Source: Paenibacillus planticolens
Lineage (GTDB): Bacteria; Bacillota; Bacilli; Paenibacillales; NBRC-103111
Assembly: GCF_013141725.1 (NCBI RefSeq)
Contig: NZ_WHNZ01000086.1
Coordinates: 186,001 to 250,000, forward strand
Length of the DNA: 64,000 bases
Direction: 5' to 3'
Shown: piece by piece, positions 42,390-50,750 of the stretch
How the letters are laid out: each line of letters opens with the position of its first letter
Position numbering within the stretch: position 1 is the first letter of the stretch
Notes under the pieces: model-generated
Databases searched by the model: none
What the model was told of the DNA's origin: nothing
What the model saw: only the letters and a program-made list of their open reading frames with translations
Position numbers and translations under genes: made by a program

Positions 42390-43724
42390 TTATTTTTCTG
42401 CGGCGATCGCGTCGTTCATTGCTTTCGCAACCGCTTTTGCAGCGTCTTCGATGCTTTGTTTTCCGCCGAACGCGGGAGCCATGATTTGGGATTCTTTTTC
42501 AAACCAAACCGGATAAGACTTCGAGCCCGCCGGATATGGGGTAGCTTCTTTGGCTTGCTCTGGGAAAACCTTTAAATTCAAATCCGGTTTCGATTTCAGC
42601 CATGCATCTTGGGTATCTTTAAATGCCGGAATCGCAGCGCCTTTATCAGCAAATATTTGCGCAGCTTGCTTGGAGCCCAGGAACTTCGTTAGCAACCAAG
42701 CTTCATCTTGATGCTTGCCTGCAGCTGACATGGAATAACCTAAACCGTTAATGATATTACCGCGGGTTTTCGGTCCTTTTGGAAGCTTAGCCCAATCCCA
42801 TTTGCCTTTCATAATATCACTGGAATAAATATCGTTGATTTGCCACGATCCTTCGAACATCATCGCCAGTTTTCCGGATTTAAACATTTCGCGAGGGTCT
42901 GTATCCGTCATTTGTTGCTGTGTCGGTGAGGATTTGTCCAGGATCATTTGATATCTTTGTTTTAGTGCGGCAATCGATTCAGGAGAATCGTAACCGGATT
43001 TTTTCATGTCTGGAGAAAGGATGGAACCGCCAAAGGCTAACATATCATTCCAATATCCAATTTGAGTGTCAGCTTTTGCGGCAAATCCATAAATATTTTT
43101 GCTTGGATCTGTAAGTTTTTTGGCCACTTCAGCTAATTTCGCATAATCCCATGTGTCATCAGGAAATGGAATATTCGCTTTTTGGAATAGATCTTTGTTA
43201 TAGGCTAAGCCGATCGTGTCGAAATCTTTAGGCACTGCATAAGGGACGCCATCTAAGGTGTAGACGTTTCCTAAGTTTGCCACGTAGTTGTTTAGATCGA
43301 TTTCCCCGGCTTTTACTTTGTCTGTGAGTGGTTTAATGAATTTTCCTGTTGCATATTTCAAGAATTGACCACTGTGCATCCAGAAAACATCGGGCAATGT
43401 ACCTGAGGTGGCTTCCGCCGATCTTTTGACCCAGTAGTCATTCCAAGGAGTAACTTCCACTTTTACTGTAATATTGGGGTTTGCTTTCATGAATTCCGCT
43501 GTTATGGCTTCTGTTGCATCCTGTTGACCTTTATCCCAAATCGCTAAAGTCAACGATACAGCATCTTTCTTTGCCTTCGGTGCTTCCGTTGCAGTTTCTG
43601 TTTTTGGTTTTTCTGCTGGTGCGGAGGTTGCAGTGCTTGTTGTACTGGTGCTGCAGCCTGATAAAACAACGGAAGAAACAAAGAAAGCGCTTAACAAAGT
43701 GGCAACAATTTTCTTATTACTCAT
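42390..43724 (-). CDS. Carbohydrate ABC transporter substrate-binding lipoprotein (CUT1)
   Basis: 444-residue extracellular sugar-binding protein (SBP_bac_1). Lipobox VLSGC (Cys24), a Ser/Thr/Ala/Pro-rich tether, then LTLAIWDKGQQDATEAITAE, PDVFWMHSG, YAVPKDFDTIGLAYNKDLF and MFEGSWQI. AGGGGGA lies 5 nt before the start. First gene of the importer operon; its promoter carries the TTGCGCAA operator, so the locus LacI protein is the likely repressor. The ligand is probably an oligosaccharide released by the secreted protein or cleaved by GH31. Confidence 0.94.
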   Translation of the reverse strand: MSNKKIVATLLSAFFVSSVVLSGCSTSTTSTATSAPAEKPKTETATEAPKAKKDAVSLTLAIWDKGQQDATEAITAEFMKANPNITVKVEVTPWNDYWVKRSAEATSGTLPDVFWMHSGQFLKYATGKFIKPLTDKVKAGEIDLNNYVANLGNVYTLDGVPYAVPKDFDTIGLAYNKDLFQKANIPFPDDTWDYAKLAEVAKKLTDPSKNIYGFAAKADTQIGYWNDMLAFGGSILSPDMKKSGYDSPESIAALKQRYQMILDKSSPTQQQMTDTDPREMFKSGKLAMMFEGSWQINDIYSSDIMKGKWDWAKLPKGPKTRGNIINGLGYSMSAAGKHQDEAWLLTKFLGSKQAAQIFADKGAAIPAFKDTQDAWLKSKPDLNLKVFPEQAKEATPYPAGSKSYPVWFEKESQIMAPAFGGKQSIEDAAKAVAKAMNDAIAAEK

Positions 43725-43786
43725 ACTTTTCCCCCTTGAGCATTGATATTTGACTACAGAATGTATGGTTTAAGCTAGGATAAATA

Positions 43787-43844
43787 TTTGCGCAAAATAT
43801 TTTCCTGTATTCACATTGTAATTTAGGCACTGATCTTGTGTCAA
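43787..43844 (-). promoter_or_regulatory. Importer operon promoter with TTTGCGCAAA operator
   Basis: On the reverse strand: -35 TTGACA (43844-43839), 18-bp spacer, -10 TACAAT (43820-43815), then the extended palindrome AATATTTTGCGCAAATATT centred on 43787-43796. This is the same promoter form as before the lacI-type gene. Confidence 0.8.
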
Positions 43845-43973
43845 TAGATTTCACTCCTTTTTTAAGTTGTAACGACTGTTTTTATACTCTATTAGTATGA
43901 TTTGAATTAGAGTTCAAGTTCATTAACATGTGGAAATAGAAAACTTGAAAAAGGGTTTAAATATTTGCGCAAA

Positions 43974-43983
43974 AACTAATCTT
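43974..43983. promoter_or_regulatory. Second upstream TTTGCGCAAA site
   Basis: An exact TTTGCGCAAA palindrome about 180 bp upstream of the importer operator, with no intact gene on its right. It could support repressor looping or be the remaining operator of a lost gene. Confidence 0.55.
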
Positions 43984-44140
43984 CGCAATGAACAGCACGG
44001 AACCGCGTTGGTGCTATATGCGGGGCTACTGGCGGCAGCATTAAGAAATTGATTGGGGTGGATAAAGAAGGGATTCTTGTTGGTGAGGCATCTTCGAATG
44101 ATAGCGATCTCGTCCGCCTCCAAGGTAAGTCGCGTCAAAG
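43984..44140. other. Gap with possible gene remnant
   Basis: Between the fifth operator and the repeat lies about 150 bp. One frame on the plus strand reads GATGGSIKKLIGVDKEGILV and on into the repeat without a valid start; another breaks at TAA codons. It may be a short remnant of a coding region, but no family is recognised. Confidence 0.25.
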
Positions 44141-44399
44141 AGGCTACCCCCAGTCATTTCTTGACTTGTGGGATAGCCTTCCCAGTAGTTATGCTTCTGT
44201 GGTCAAAATAAAGGAAAAAGTTCCCTATAAATGGACTGCAGATGCTTGTCAGATCCATTTAGCTGGAAAACTCCCTCTATTTGCACCGATTTCGTCAAGA
44301 TCTACGAAATCCGGTCAAATTAACGGGAGGTTTGCCTTCTAAATTCCCTGCAAGGTCATCAGTCGAGCCATTTAGAGGGAGGGAGATTTTCCAGTTAAC
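44141..44399 (+). repeat. Dispersed intergenic repeat, copy 2
   Basis: 259 bp. It begins with the hairpin AGGCTACCCC...GGGATAGCCT, then GTGGTCAAAATAAAGG, CAGATCCATTTAGCTGG, an inner stem CCGATTTCGT/ACGAAATCCGG, AAATTAACGGGAGG, AAATTCCCTGCAAGGTC and the end CCATTTAGAGGGAGG...CCAGTTAAC. Same orientation as copy 3 and opposite to copy 1. Confidence 0.88.
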
Positions 44400-44468
44400 T
44401 TACCTCACCTTCTTCGTAAAGTAAGGATCTGGAACCCAAAAGAATCTATTTATGGGATAGCCGCTTCT

Positions 44469-45782
44469 CTATGCTTCATAGCGTTTTCGTTGGGCAGTCG
44501 ATAGAATGTTCATTTGCTCTCTATATTTTGTTATCGTACGGCGAGAAATTATTATGCCTTCTTGCTGCAGGATCTCTGATATTTTAAGATCGGAGATCGG
44601 AGCGCGCTTATCATCTGAGCAAATGATTTCTTTAATTCGTTCCTTGGCGGTTAAGGCCGAAACGGATTCCCCGTCGGTTTGCTTAAGAGCGGAGGAGAAG
44701 AAATGCTTGAGTTCATAAAATCCCCAAGGTGTCATGATATATTTATGATTGACGGCGCGGCTGACGGTAGAGTCGTGAATATTTAATTCTTCCGCGATGA
44801 TGCGCATGGAGATGGGCTGAATATGAGAAGGGCCATATTTGCAAAACTCTGTTTGCTTATCGAAGATCGCTGCGGCAATCTTCAACAGTGTTGACTTCCG
44901 GTAATCGAGACATTGCATGATCCAGCGGGCTTCTTGTCGTTTTTTACGAAGAAAATGCTTTACATCTTTAGGCTGCTGCTTTTCTAACAAAAGATCCGAA
45001 TAATGTGGATTTAAGCGAACCCTTGGCAAGAAATCATTTTCAAGATATATTTCGAAAGATCCATTATGATTACGTAAAAATAAATCCGGAATTACGTACT
45101 GTGGCTTATCATGCCCGAACATCGCACCAGGTTTTGGATTCAAATCTTTGATTCGATCAATGGCCCCTTGGATAGCTGAAGGTTCGACGGCGTACTTCTT
45201 GGCCAGTGACTTGATCTTTCCATTTGCGATGGGCTGTAATTCAAATTGGATCAAATGACTAATCAGACTGTCCTTCCGATCAGCAGGGGGAAGCTGTAAC
45301 AAGAGGCACTCCTCCAACGAAGAAGCAGCTAACCCGGCAGGATCTATGCCTTGGATCATCGTGACGATTTTTTTAACCAAGGATAACTCGGTGTTCAAAT
45401 AATTGGCGATCCATTCTGTCGTTTGCGTTAAGTAACCGTTATCGTCCAAGCAGCCCACAATGAAAGAACATACGCGAGATTCAAGTGAGGATAAATTCAA
45501 TTGTTCCGTCACGATGTTTTCCAAGTTAGGGGAAGAGGACATATTTAAATTTAACCACCAGTCGCCGGGTACGGCAGAACCGTACGCTTTATGGGAACTA
45601 CGGGATATAGCTGAAACTGTTTTGCTTGGGGGGAGAATATCCATGATCGGATTATCATTTGCAAGCGTATGCAAATGTTCCTGAAGATCAATAGAAGATA
45701 ACTGCAGGATTTCCATGGATTGCCGCATGCTTGCGGTGATTGCAAGTTGATTTCGCTGGTTCACTGACAATCCGATTTCCAT
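44469..45782 (-). CDS. rpoN: RNA polymerase sigma-54 factor
   Basis: 437-residue alternative sigma factor. The Gln/Leu-rich region I (TASMRQSMEILQLSSIDLQE) interacts with enhancer-binding ATPases. The core-binding domain (about 75-260) has FIVGCLDDNGYL and IQGIDPAGLAASSLEECL. The DNA-binding part has the HTH STVSRAVNHKYIMTPWGFYE and the RpoN box SRRTITKYREQMNI near the C-terminus. GGGGTG precedes the ATG. No enhancer-binding protein gene is in the window, and no -24/-12 promoter was recognised beside its neighbours. Confidence 0.95.
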   Translation of the reverse strand: MEIGLSVNQRNQLAITASMRQSMEILQLSSIDLQEHLHTLANDNPIMDILPPSKTVSAISRSSHKAYGSAVPGDWWLNLNMSSSPNLENIVTEQLNLSSLESRVCSFIVGCLDDNGYLTQTTEWIANYLNTELSLVKKIVTMIQGIDPAGLAASSLEECLLLQLPPADRKDSLISHLIQFELQPIANGKIKSLAKKYAVEPSAIQGAIDRIKDLNPKPGAMFGHDKPQYVIPDLFLRNHNGSFEIYLENDFLPRVRLNPHYSDLLLEKQQPKDVKHFLRKKRQEARWIMQCLDYRKSTLLKIAAAIFDKQTEFCKYGPSHIQPISMRIIAEELNIHDSTVSRAVNHKYIMTPWGFYELKHFFSSALKQTDGESVSALTAKERIKEIICSDDKRAPISDLKISEILQQEGIIISRRTITKYREQMNILSTAQRKRYEA

Positions 45783-45828
45783 AAAGCTGCACCCCTGTCA
45801 TTTTGTTATCGTTTTCTTTAGGAGAAAT

Positions 45829-46707
45829 CTATTGAACGAGCTCAATAAACCCCTTTGCTGAACTGGAAAGAGGCATGTTGCGCATCGTCATAATTCCTAC
45901 ATGAGTAGGCGGCAGCTGCACGTCTAATTGAATCTCGAAGAGGGAGCCTTCTTCAAGCTCCTTCGCAATAAATTCTTTGGTCACGTAAGAGATCCCGTGT
46001 CCTTTCCGTGCAAACTCGATGAGAAGATCTACGCTCCCGACCTCGATTTCAGGCTTGAGTTCATAGCCGTAGCTTTGAAATAATTCCGTAATGGCCATAC
46101 GTGCCCGGCTATTGCGCGAGAATAGAATGATGGGATGCTGGAGCAGCATATCCAGCGATAGAACCACATCTTTAAGCTCGGCATAATGGGCCCCCGCTAC
46201 AAAACAATCCTTTAGCTGAATACTTTCCCTCACTTCAAGCTGGGAATCAACAATCGGCATACGAACGACGCCCAAATCAATTCTGCCTTCTTTTAAGAAG
46301 GAAATGATTTCCGGCGTTGTTCCATGATTCAGGTGAAGTTTGATGCCAGGCCGCTTCTGATGAAAGTCTTCCAGGTACGGAAGCAAATAATGCTTGAACA
46401 ATGAATCGCTTCCGCCGATTCTCAGCTCTCCGCTGTCCAGATTTTTAAGCGCTGCCATTTTTTCTTCAGCTCGTGATATGAAGTTCTGGGACTGTTCTAT
46501 GTAAGAAAAAAGGATAGCTCCCTCTTGGGTCAAGGCAACCCCTTTGGAATTCCTGTAAAACAAGGCGATACCAAAACTGTCTTCCAACTGTTTGATGGCG
46601 TGGCTGACGCTAGGTTGGGTAATGAATAGAACCTTGGCAGCCTGAGTCAAACTGCCTGTCTTCGCAGCCCAATAAAAAACCTTATACAATTCGTAATTAT
46701 TGATCAT
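45829..46707 (-). CDS. LysR-family transcriptional regulator
   Basis: 292-residue regulator. The N-terminal winged HTH (1-60) contains TGSLTQAAKVLFITQPSVSH and AIKQLEDSFGIALFYRN. The effector domain (about 90-290) has GELRIGGSDSLFKHYLLPYL, RIDLGVVRMP and GHGISYVTKE. Divergent from zwf across a short intergenic region. The LysR convention is control of the divergent gene, so zwf is a candidate target. AGGAGA lies 15 nt before the ATG, a long spacing. Confidence 0.93.
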   Translation of the reverse strand: MINNYELYKVFYWAAKTGSLTQAAKVLFITQPSVSHAIKQLEDSFGIALFYRNSKGVALTQEGAILFSYIEQSQNFISRAEEKMAALKNLDSGELRIGGSDSLFKHYLLPYLEDFHQKRPGIKLHLNHGTTPEIISFLKEGRIDLGVVRMPIVDSQLEVRESIQLKDCFVAGAHYAELKDVVLSLDMLLQHPIILFSRNSRARMAITELFQSYGYELKPEIEVGSVDLLIEFARKGHGISYVTKEFIAKELEEGSLFEIQLDVQLPPTHVGIMTMRNMPLSSSAKGFIELVQ

Positions 46708-46736
46708 ATATGCTGTCTATATCTCCTGTGAAATAT

Positions 46737-46751
46737 ATTGATTTCATTAAT
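46737..46751. promoter_or_regulatory. Candidate LysR-type binding site
   Basis: ATTGAT-TTC-ATTAAT, a near-perfect dyad containing a T-N11-A pattern, lies in the lysR/zwf divergent region, 30 bp from the LysR-type start. AT-rich, so moderate support only. Confidence 0.4.
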
Positions 46752-46836
46752 GGATAATATTTTATTATAGTGGAATTACGAATAAGAAACCAGAGCTACG
46801 GATGATCAAGGGAGTTCGGTTGGAAGGAGTATGAAA

Positions 46837-48363
46837 ATGGAATCAACCACATTTGTTTTGTTTGGAGCGACAGGGGATTTAGCCAAAAGAAAAATTTACC
46901 CTGCTCTGTATAATTTGTTTGTCGATCAAAAGCTGCCGCCATCATTCTCTTTGATTGGTCTTGGAAGAAGAGAACTGACTGATGAATCATTCCGGGCAAA
47001 TGTCGAACAATCTATCGATATGTTCTCCAGGCGTAAAGCGAAAAATCCTGAATTAATGGAAAATTTCTTGCGTAAATTCCGCTATAGTGTACTGAATATA
47101 GACCGTAAAGAAGATTATCAGAAGCTGCTGCGGTTGATTGAACATAGAGAAGAGGAGCTTCGTCTTTCACCGAACCGCATGTTCTATTTATCTGTCGGAC
47201 CTGAATTTTTCGGAACGATCGCAGATAATATCGAAGAAAGCGGGCTTGGTTCCGCGAATGGCTGGAAGCGTCTGGTGATCGAGAAGCCTTTCGGCCATGA
47301 TTTGCAATCTGCTCGGGATTTGAATCAGAAACTGAGCAAAGCTTTTGCGGAACACGAAATCTTCCGAATTGATCATTATCTCGGCAAACCGATGGTGCAG
47401 AAGCTTGAGGCTCTGCTGCAGAGCAATCCTGTTCTTCGTGCAATATGGGCTAATGATTACATTGCCAACGTTCAGATTACGGCCAACGAAACAGTCGGTG
47501 TTGAAGAAAGAGCGGGGTATTACGATCATACAGGCGCGTTAAGAGACATGTTTCAAAACCATATGCTGCAATTGCTGATGATGCTGACGATGCACCTTCC
47601 GAACAAAAGCAATTCCGAGATGGTGCGCTTCAAGAAGAAAATGGTATTGGAAAACCTCGAGACGCTGCAAAAACAAGATGTTAGCGCCAACGTTATCCGC
47701 GGGCAGTACAAAGCAGGAACTATCGCTGGAAAACCAGTCGTCGGCTATACTTCCGAACCTGGGATTGCTAGTTCATCCTTGAACGAAACGTTTATTACGG
47801 CCAGAATGCAGATCGACGATTTCTTTTGGCGGGGAGTCCCTATTTATATCCGGACAGGCAAAAGAATGCAGGAGAAATCAACCCGGATCGTGATTGAGTT
47901 CAAAGAACCGTTTAAGAAGGTCTCGCAGGCAAATGATGACGGTCAAGTACCTAATCTTCTGGTCTTTGAAATTAGTCCGAACGAACGCATTTCGCTGCAA
48001 TTAAATACGCGAGATCCGCAGCATTCCGGGAAGTTCAAGCCCATTCAAATCGATTTCCATGACAGTCATGAAGATGTTCCCGAGGCTTACGAAAATTTAA
48101 TTTACGATGCTTTTCAAGGAGATCCTACGTTTTTTGCGCATTGGGACGAAGTTGAATTGGCCTGGTCTTGGGTTCACCCCATCTTGGAAGCATTCCAAGA
48201 GAATCTGGTTCCGCTTCATTTGTATGCGGCGGGCACTAACGGACCAGCCGAGTCCGATGCGTTATTGGCGGAGAACGGACATCATTGGTGGTTCGATTCG
48301 AAGACTCAACAAGAAATTGAAGTAAACGAAGAAGAACTTTATGTGCATCAGTTAAATAAATGA
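46837..48363 (+). CDS. zwf: Glucose-6-phosphate 1-dehydrogenase
   Basis: 508-residue first enzyme of the oxidative pentose phosphate pathway, oxidising glucose-6-phosphate to 6-phosphogluconolactone with NADP+. The nucleotide-binding motif FGATGDLAKRKIYPALY is at the N-terminus. Substrate motifs are VIEKPFGHD and FRIDHYLGKPMVQ (canonical proteins have Glu after GK; here Pro). The catalytic-His segment is GALRDMFQNHMLQ. ATG at 46837 has AAGGAG 7 nt upstream, against 1 nt for the ATG at 46831. Alone on its strand; followed by repeat copy 3, which can terminate it. Confidence 0.95.
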   Translation: MESTTFVLFGATGDLAKRKIYPALYNLFVDQKLPPSFSLIGLGRRELTDESFRANVEQSIDMFSRRKAKNPELMENFLRKFRYSVLNIDRKEDYQKLLRLIEHREEELRLSPNRMFYLSVGPEFFGTIADNIEESGLGSANGWKRLVIEKPFGHDLQSARDLNQKLSKAFAEHEIFRIDHYLGKPMVQKLEALLQSNPVLRAIWANDYIANVQITANETVGVEERAGYYDHTGALRDMFQNHMLQLLMMLTMHLPNKSNSEMVRFKKKMVLENLETLQKQDVSANVIRGQYKAGTIAGKPVVGYTSEPGIASSSLNETFITARMQIDDFFWRGVPIYIRTGKRMQEKSTRIVIEFKEPFKKVSQANDDGQVPNLLVFEISPNERISLQLNTRDPQHSGKFKPIQIDFHDSHEDVPEAYENLIYDAFQGDPTFFAHWDEVELAWSWVHPILEAFQENLVPLHLYAAGTNGPAESDALLAENGHHWWFDSKTQQEIEVNEEELYVHQLNK

Positions 48364-48379
48364 AGGCTCTGAGGCTGGG

Positions 48380-48576
48380 GTGGTCAAAATAAAGGGAAAA
48401 GCTCCCTCTAATTTGACTGCAGAAGCTTGTCAGATCCATTTAACAGGAAAAACTCCCGTTAATTGCGCCGATTTCATGAGAATTCTCGGAATTCGGTCGA
48501 ATTAACGGGAGTTTTTTCTTCAATATTCCCTGCGAGGTCCTCTTTGGAGCCATTTAGAGGGAAATTTTCCTGTTAA
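48380..48576 (+). repeat. Dispersed intergenic repeat, copy 3, acting as terminator
   Basis: 197 bp, lacking most of the first hairpin arm of copies 1 and 2. It contains AAAAACTCCCGTTAATT and its exact complement AATTAACGGGAGTTTTT (positions about 48448-48515), a long inverted repeat flanked by A and T runs that can terminate both zwf and the convergent EamA gene. The right-hand 57 bp are coding: they supply the last 18 codons and stop of the EamA gene. Confidence 0.9.
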
Positions 48577-49419
48577 AGATGCCAAGGTAACGCCACCCAC
48601 GATGAACAGGGAACCGAACAACTGCTGCGAGGTAACGAGCTGGCCAAGTATCACATATCCGACAATCATCGCGACAAACGGTTCCAGGTTCGAGAACATC
48701 GCGGCCTTCGCGGCGCCAACCTTTTGCAGTTGGCTGTTCCAAATGAGGGTGACGATGCCGTGCATCAGAATTGCCGTGACAATTAACAAGACCCATGCCC
48801 AGGCTTCATGACTGATGCTCCAGCCCGTCCCACCCGCTAGTACGACCGGCACCATCGTGCCGAACCCGACCAAGGTCGAATACAGCGTGGTAATGATGGG
48901 GGGCAGTCTGCGAGCCAGTAGACGCACTAATACGATGGAGATGGCAAACGTAATCATCGTGACAAAGATCCAGAGGTGACCTATATGAAATTCAAGTCGG
49001 GCACCGTTAAAAACGACGAGAAACACCCCTGTGATGGCCACAAGCGAGCCAGCCAGCATGGTTACCGTTAGAGCTTCTTTTAAAAATAGGGCCGCTAAAA
49101 GGGCTGTCGTAATAGGAGTCAGCGCGAGAATAAGCGCCGAGGTGGTCGGGTCGGCCGTTTGTAAGCCTTGATAAAATGACCACTGGTTAATAAATACGCC
49201 GATGATGCCAAGCAGGATGAGCAGCTTCCACTCTTGTTTGCGAACGGAAACGAAGCGATGTCGAACCCGTGTATAGCCGAGCAGAAACAAGGATATGAAC
49301 AACAAGCGCGCCATGGCAAGAAACAAGGGGGAGAATTGTTTGGCCAGTATATTGCCAAAAACAAAGTTGCTCCCCCAAACCGTAACGCAAAAGATTAATA
49401 ATAAGTAGGACCGAAGCAT
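48520..49419 (-). CDS. EamA/DMT-family transporter
   Basis: 299-residue membrane protein with ten predicted helices in two EamA repeats (about 5-135 and 145-280): FGNILAKQFSPLFLAMARLL, QTADPTTSALILALTPITTA in the first, and SNLEPFVAMIVGYVILGQLV in the second. It probably exports a metabolite or amino acid. AAAGGAA precedes the start. It is 16 bp after the symporter gene and so likely the last gene of the kinase-regulator-symporter operon. The last residues, LTGKFPSKWLQRGPRREY, are encoded inside repeat copy 3, so the original C-terminus was probably replaced. Confidence 0.9.
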   Translation of the reverse strand: MLRSYLLLIFCVTVWGSNFVFGNILAKQFSPLFLAMARLLFISLFLLGYTRVRHRFVSVRKQEWKLLILLGIIGVFINQWSFYQGLQTADPTTSALILALTPITTALLAALFLKEALTVTMLAGSLVAITGVFLVVFNGARLEFHIGHLWIFVTMITFAISIVLVRLLARRLPPIITTLYSTLVGFGTMVPVVLAGGTGWSISHEAWAWVLLIVTAILMHGIVTLIWNSQLQKVGAAKAAMFSNLEPFVAMIVGYVILGQLVTSQQLFGSLFIVGGVTLASLTGKFPSKWLQRGPRREY

Positions 49420-49434
49420 ATAAATGGATTCCTT

Positions 49435-50748
49435 TCAATGATTACCCAGGTGTTTCTTAATAAACTTACTGCCCCAATATACAATGACCAGCAGGCTTGA
49501 CACCATCATACTTACCCAGACGGCATCCAAGTTCCCTAACTTGTATCGACTCGTATAGCCCGCGATCAATCCGATCAGAGCGCAGAGAGGTATGAAATTG
49601 TCCACTTTTCCTTTGCTAAAAACGATGAACAGGAGAGGGACAATGAGTGCTGCATAAATAATACCAAAGAAAAACAGCAGCTCCAGAAGCGTAGGTGTGA
49701 AAAAAAAGGTAAGCGCAAACGACAGAACGCCGATCGCCACCGCCAGCATGTATCCCATGCGCATTTTCTGCTTTTCACTCGCGTCCGGCTTCAAGATCGG
49801 ATACACGTTGCCCGCGATGAGACTGATCATGGAGTGCAGCCCTGCACCAAAGGAGGAGGTAACGGCACCGAATGAACAGAGGACGAACAACACCAGCAGG
49901 AAAATCGTGTCAATCTTGCGGATCAGATCAAATAAGAGCGAATAAATGTTATTAAAACTGCCTGTAAATATAACGACCATGATCAGCGAAGAAAAAGCTA
50001 GCGGAACGGTTGCCCAGATGAGCCCGGAAAGCAGGAAGGTGGGCACGATTTTTTTGCCTTCGAGCATGTACAGACGCTGCCACGTCGCTTGGTCGACGAA
50101 AATCTGCCCGAAGCCAATTAATAGGCCTGTGCACATAAAAAACAATCCTTCATGATTGTTCAACACGAGCAGATAGGGATGATACAGGCGAATGCCTTGA
50201 TAAACGTTCTCAACCCCTTTAGCGATGAAAAAATAAAGGGGGATGAGGATGGCTGCGGCAAACATCAGGATGACTTGAACGAAGGCCAGGCGCTGAATGA
50301 GGACAATCCCGCCAAAGCCGACATAGCCGACGCAAAACAAGAAGAAACAAAGCATGCCGATAGAAATCGGGATACCGAATAAAATGTTGACAAGCACACC
50401 GGCAGCCATTCCCTGCATAAATAAGCCCTCGATACTGGTGATCAGTAGGATAGCAATCATCATCCAATAGCCGAGGCGGTGCAGCTTAAATTGAAAAAAA
50501 TCCCCGATGGTCAAGCCGTCGCCATACTGTTTACGCACCCTTTTCCCAAACCAGCCAAAAGCCATGAGCGCAATAGCTCCCATCAACGCATAGCCAATTC
50601 CGCCAAAGATGCCATATTTGACCAGCGCTTCGGGGGAGGCGAAGATGGTAATGCCCGTGACCCATCTGGCTAAGATCGATATCACTCCCAGGCCGATGCC
50701 AATCTTGGCTGCTCCCTGCGCATATTCACGAAATGATTGGTAAAGCAA
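49435..50748 (-). CDS. Sodium:solute symporter family protein
   Basis: 437-residue membrane transporter with about 12-13 helices, similar to the SSS family (SGLT/PutP fold): GLTIGDFFQFKLHRLGYWMM, FIAKGVENVYQGIR, FGQIFVDQATWQRLYMLEGK and a long helix pair with GAVTSSFGAGLHSMISLIAG. Start codon is TTG at 50748, with GGAG 8 nt upstream, 2 bp past the stop of the response regulator. Tight coupling to the two-component genes suggests the transporter imports, or helps sense, the signal compound. Confidence 0.88.
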   Translation of the reverse strand: MLYQSFREYAQGAAKIGIGLGVISILARWVTGITIFASPEALVKYGIFGGIGYALMGAIALMAFGWFGKRVRKQYGDGLTIGDFFQFKLHRLGYWMMIAILLITSIEGLFMQGMAAGVLVNILFGIPISIGMLCFFLFCVGYVGFGGIVLIQRLAFVQVILMFAAAILIPLYFFIAKGVENVYQGIRLYHPYLLVLNNHEGLFFMCTGLLIGFGQIFVDQATWQRLYMLEGKKIVPTFLLSGLIWATVPLAFSSLIMVVIFTGSFNNIYSLLFDLIRKIDTIFLLVLFVLCSFGAVTSSFGAGLHSMISLIAGNVYPILKPDASEKQKMRMGYMLAVAIGVLSFALTFFFTPTLLELLFFFGIIYAALIVPLLFIVFSKGKVDNFIPLCALIGLIAGYTSRYKLGNLDAVWVSMMVSSLLVIVYWGSKFIKKHLGNH

Positions 50749-50750
50749 AG

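Noticed and set aside
46837..48363. Pro after RIDHYLGK in Zwf as a sign of inactivation
   Set aside because: The catalytic His segment, NADP motif and substrate Lys are intact and the protein is full length; the change probably reflects a lineage variant.
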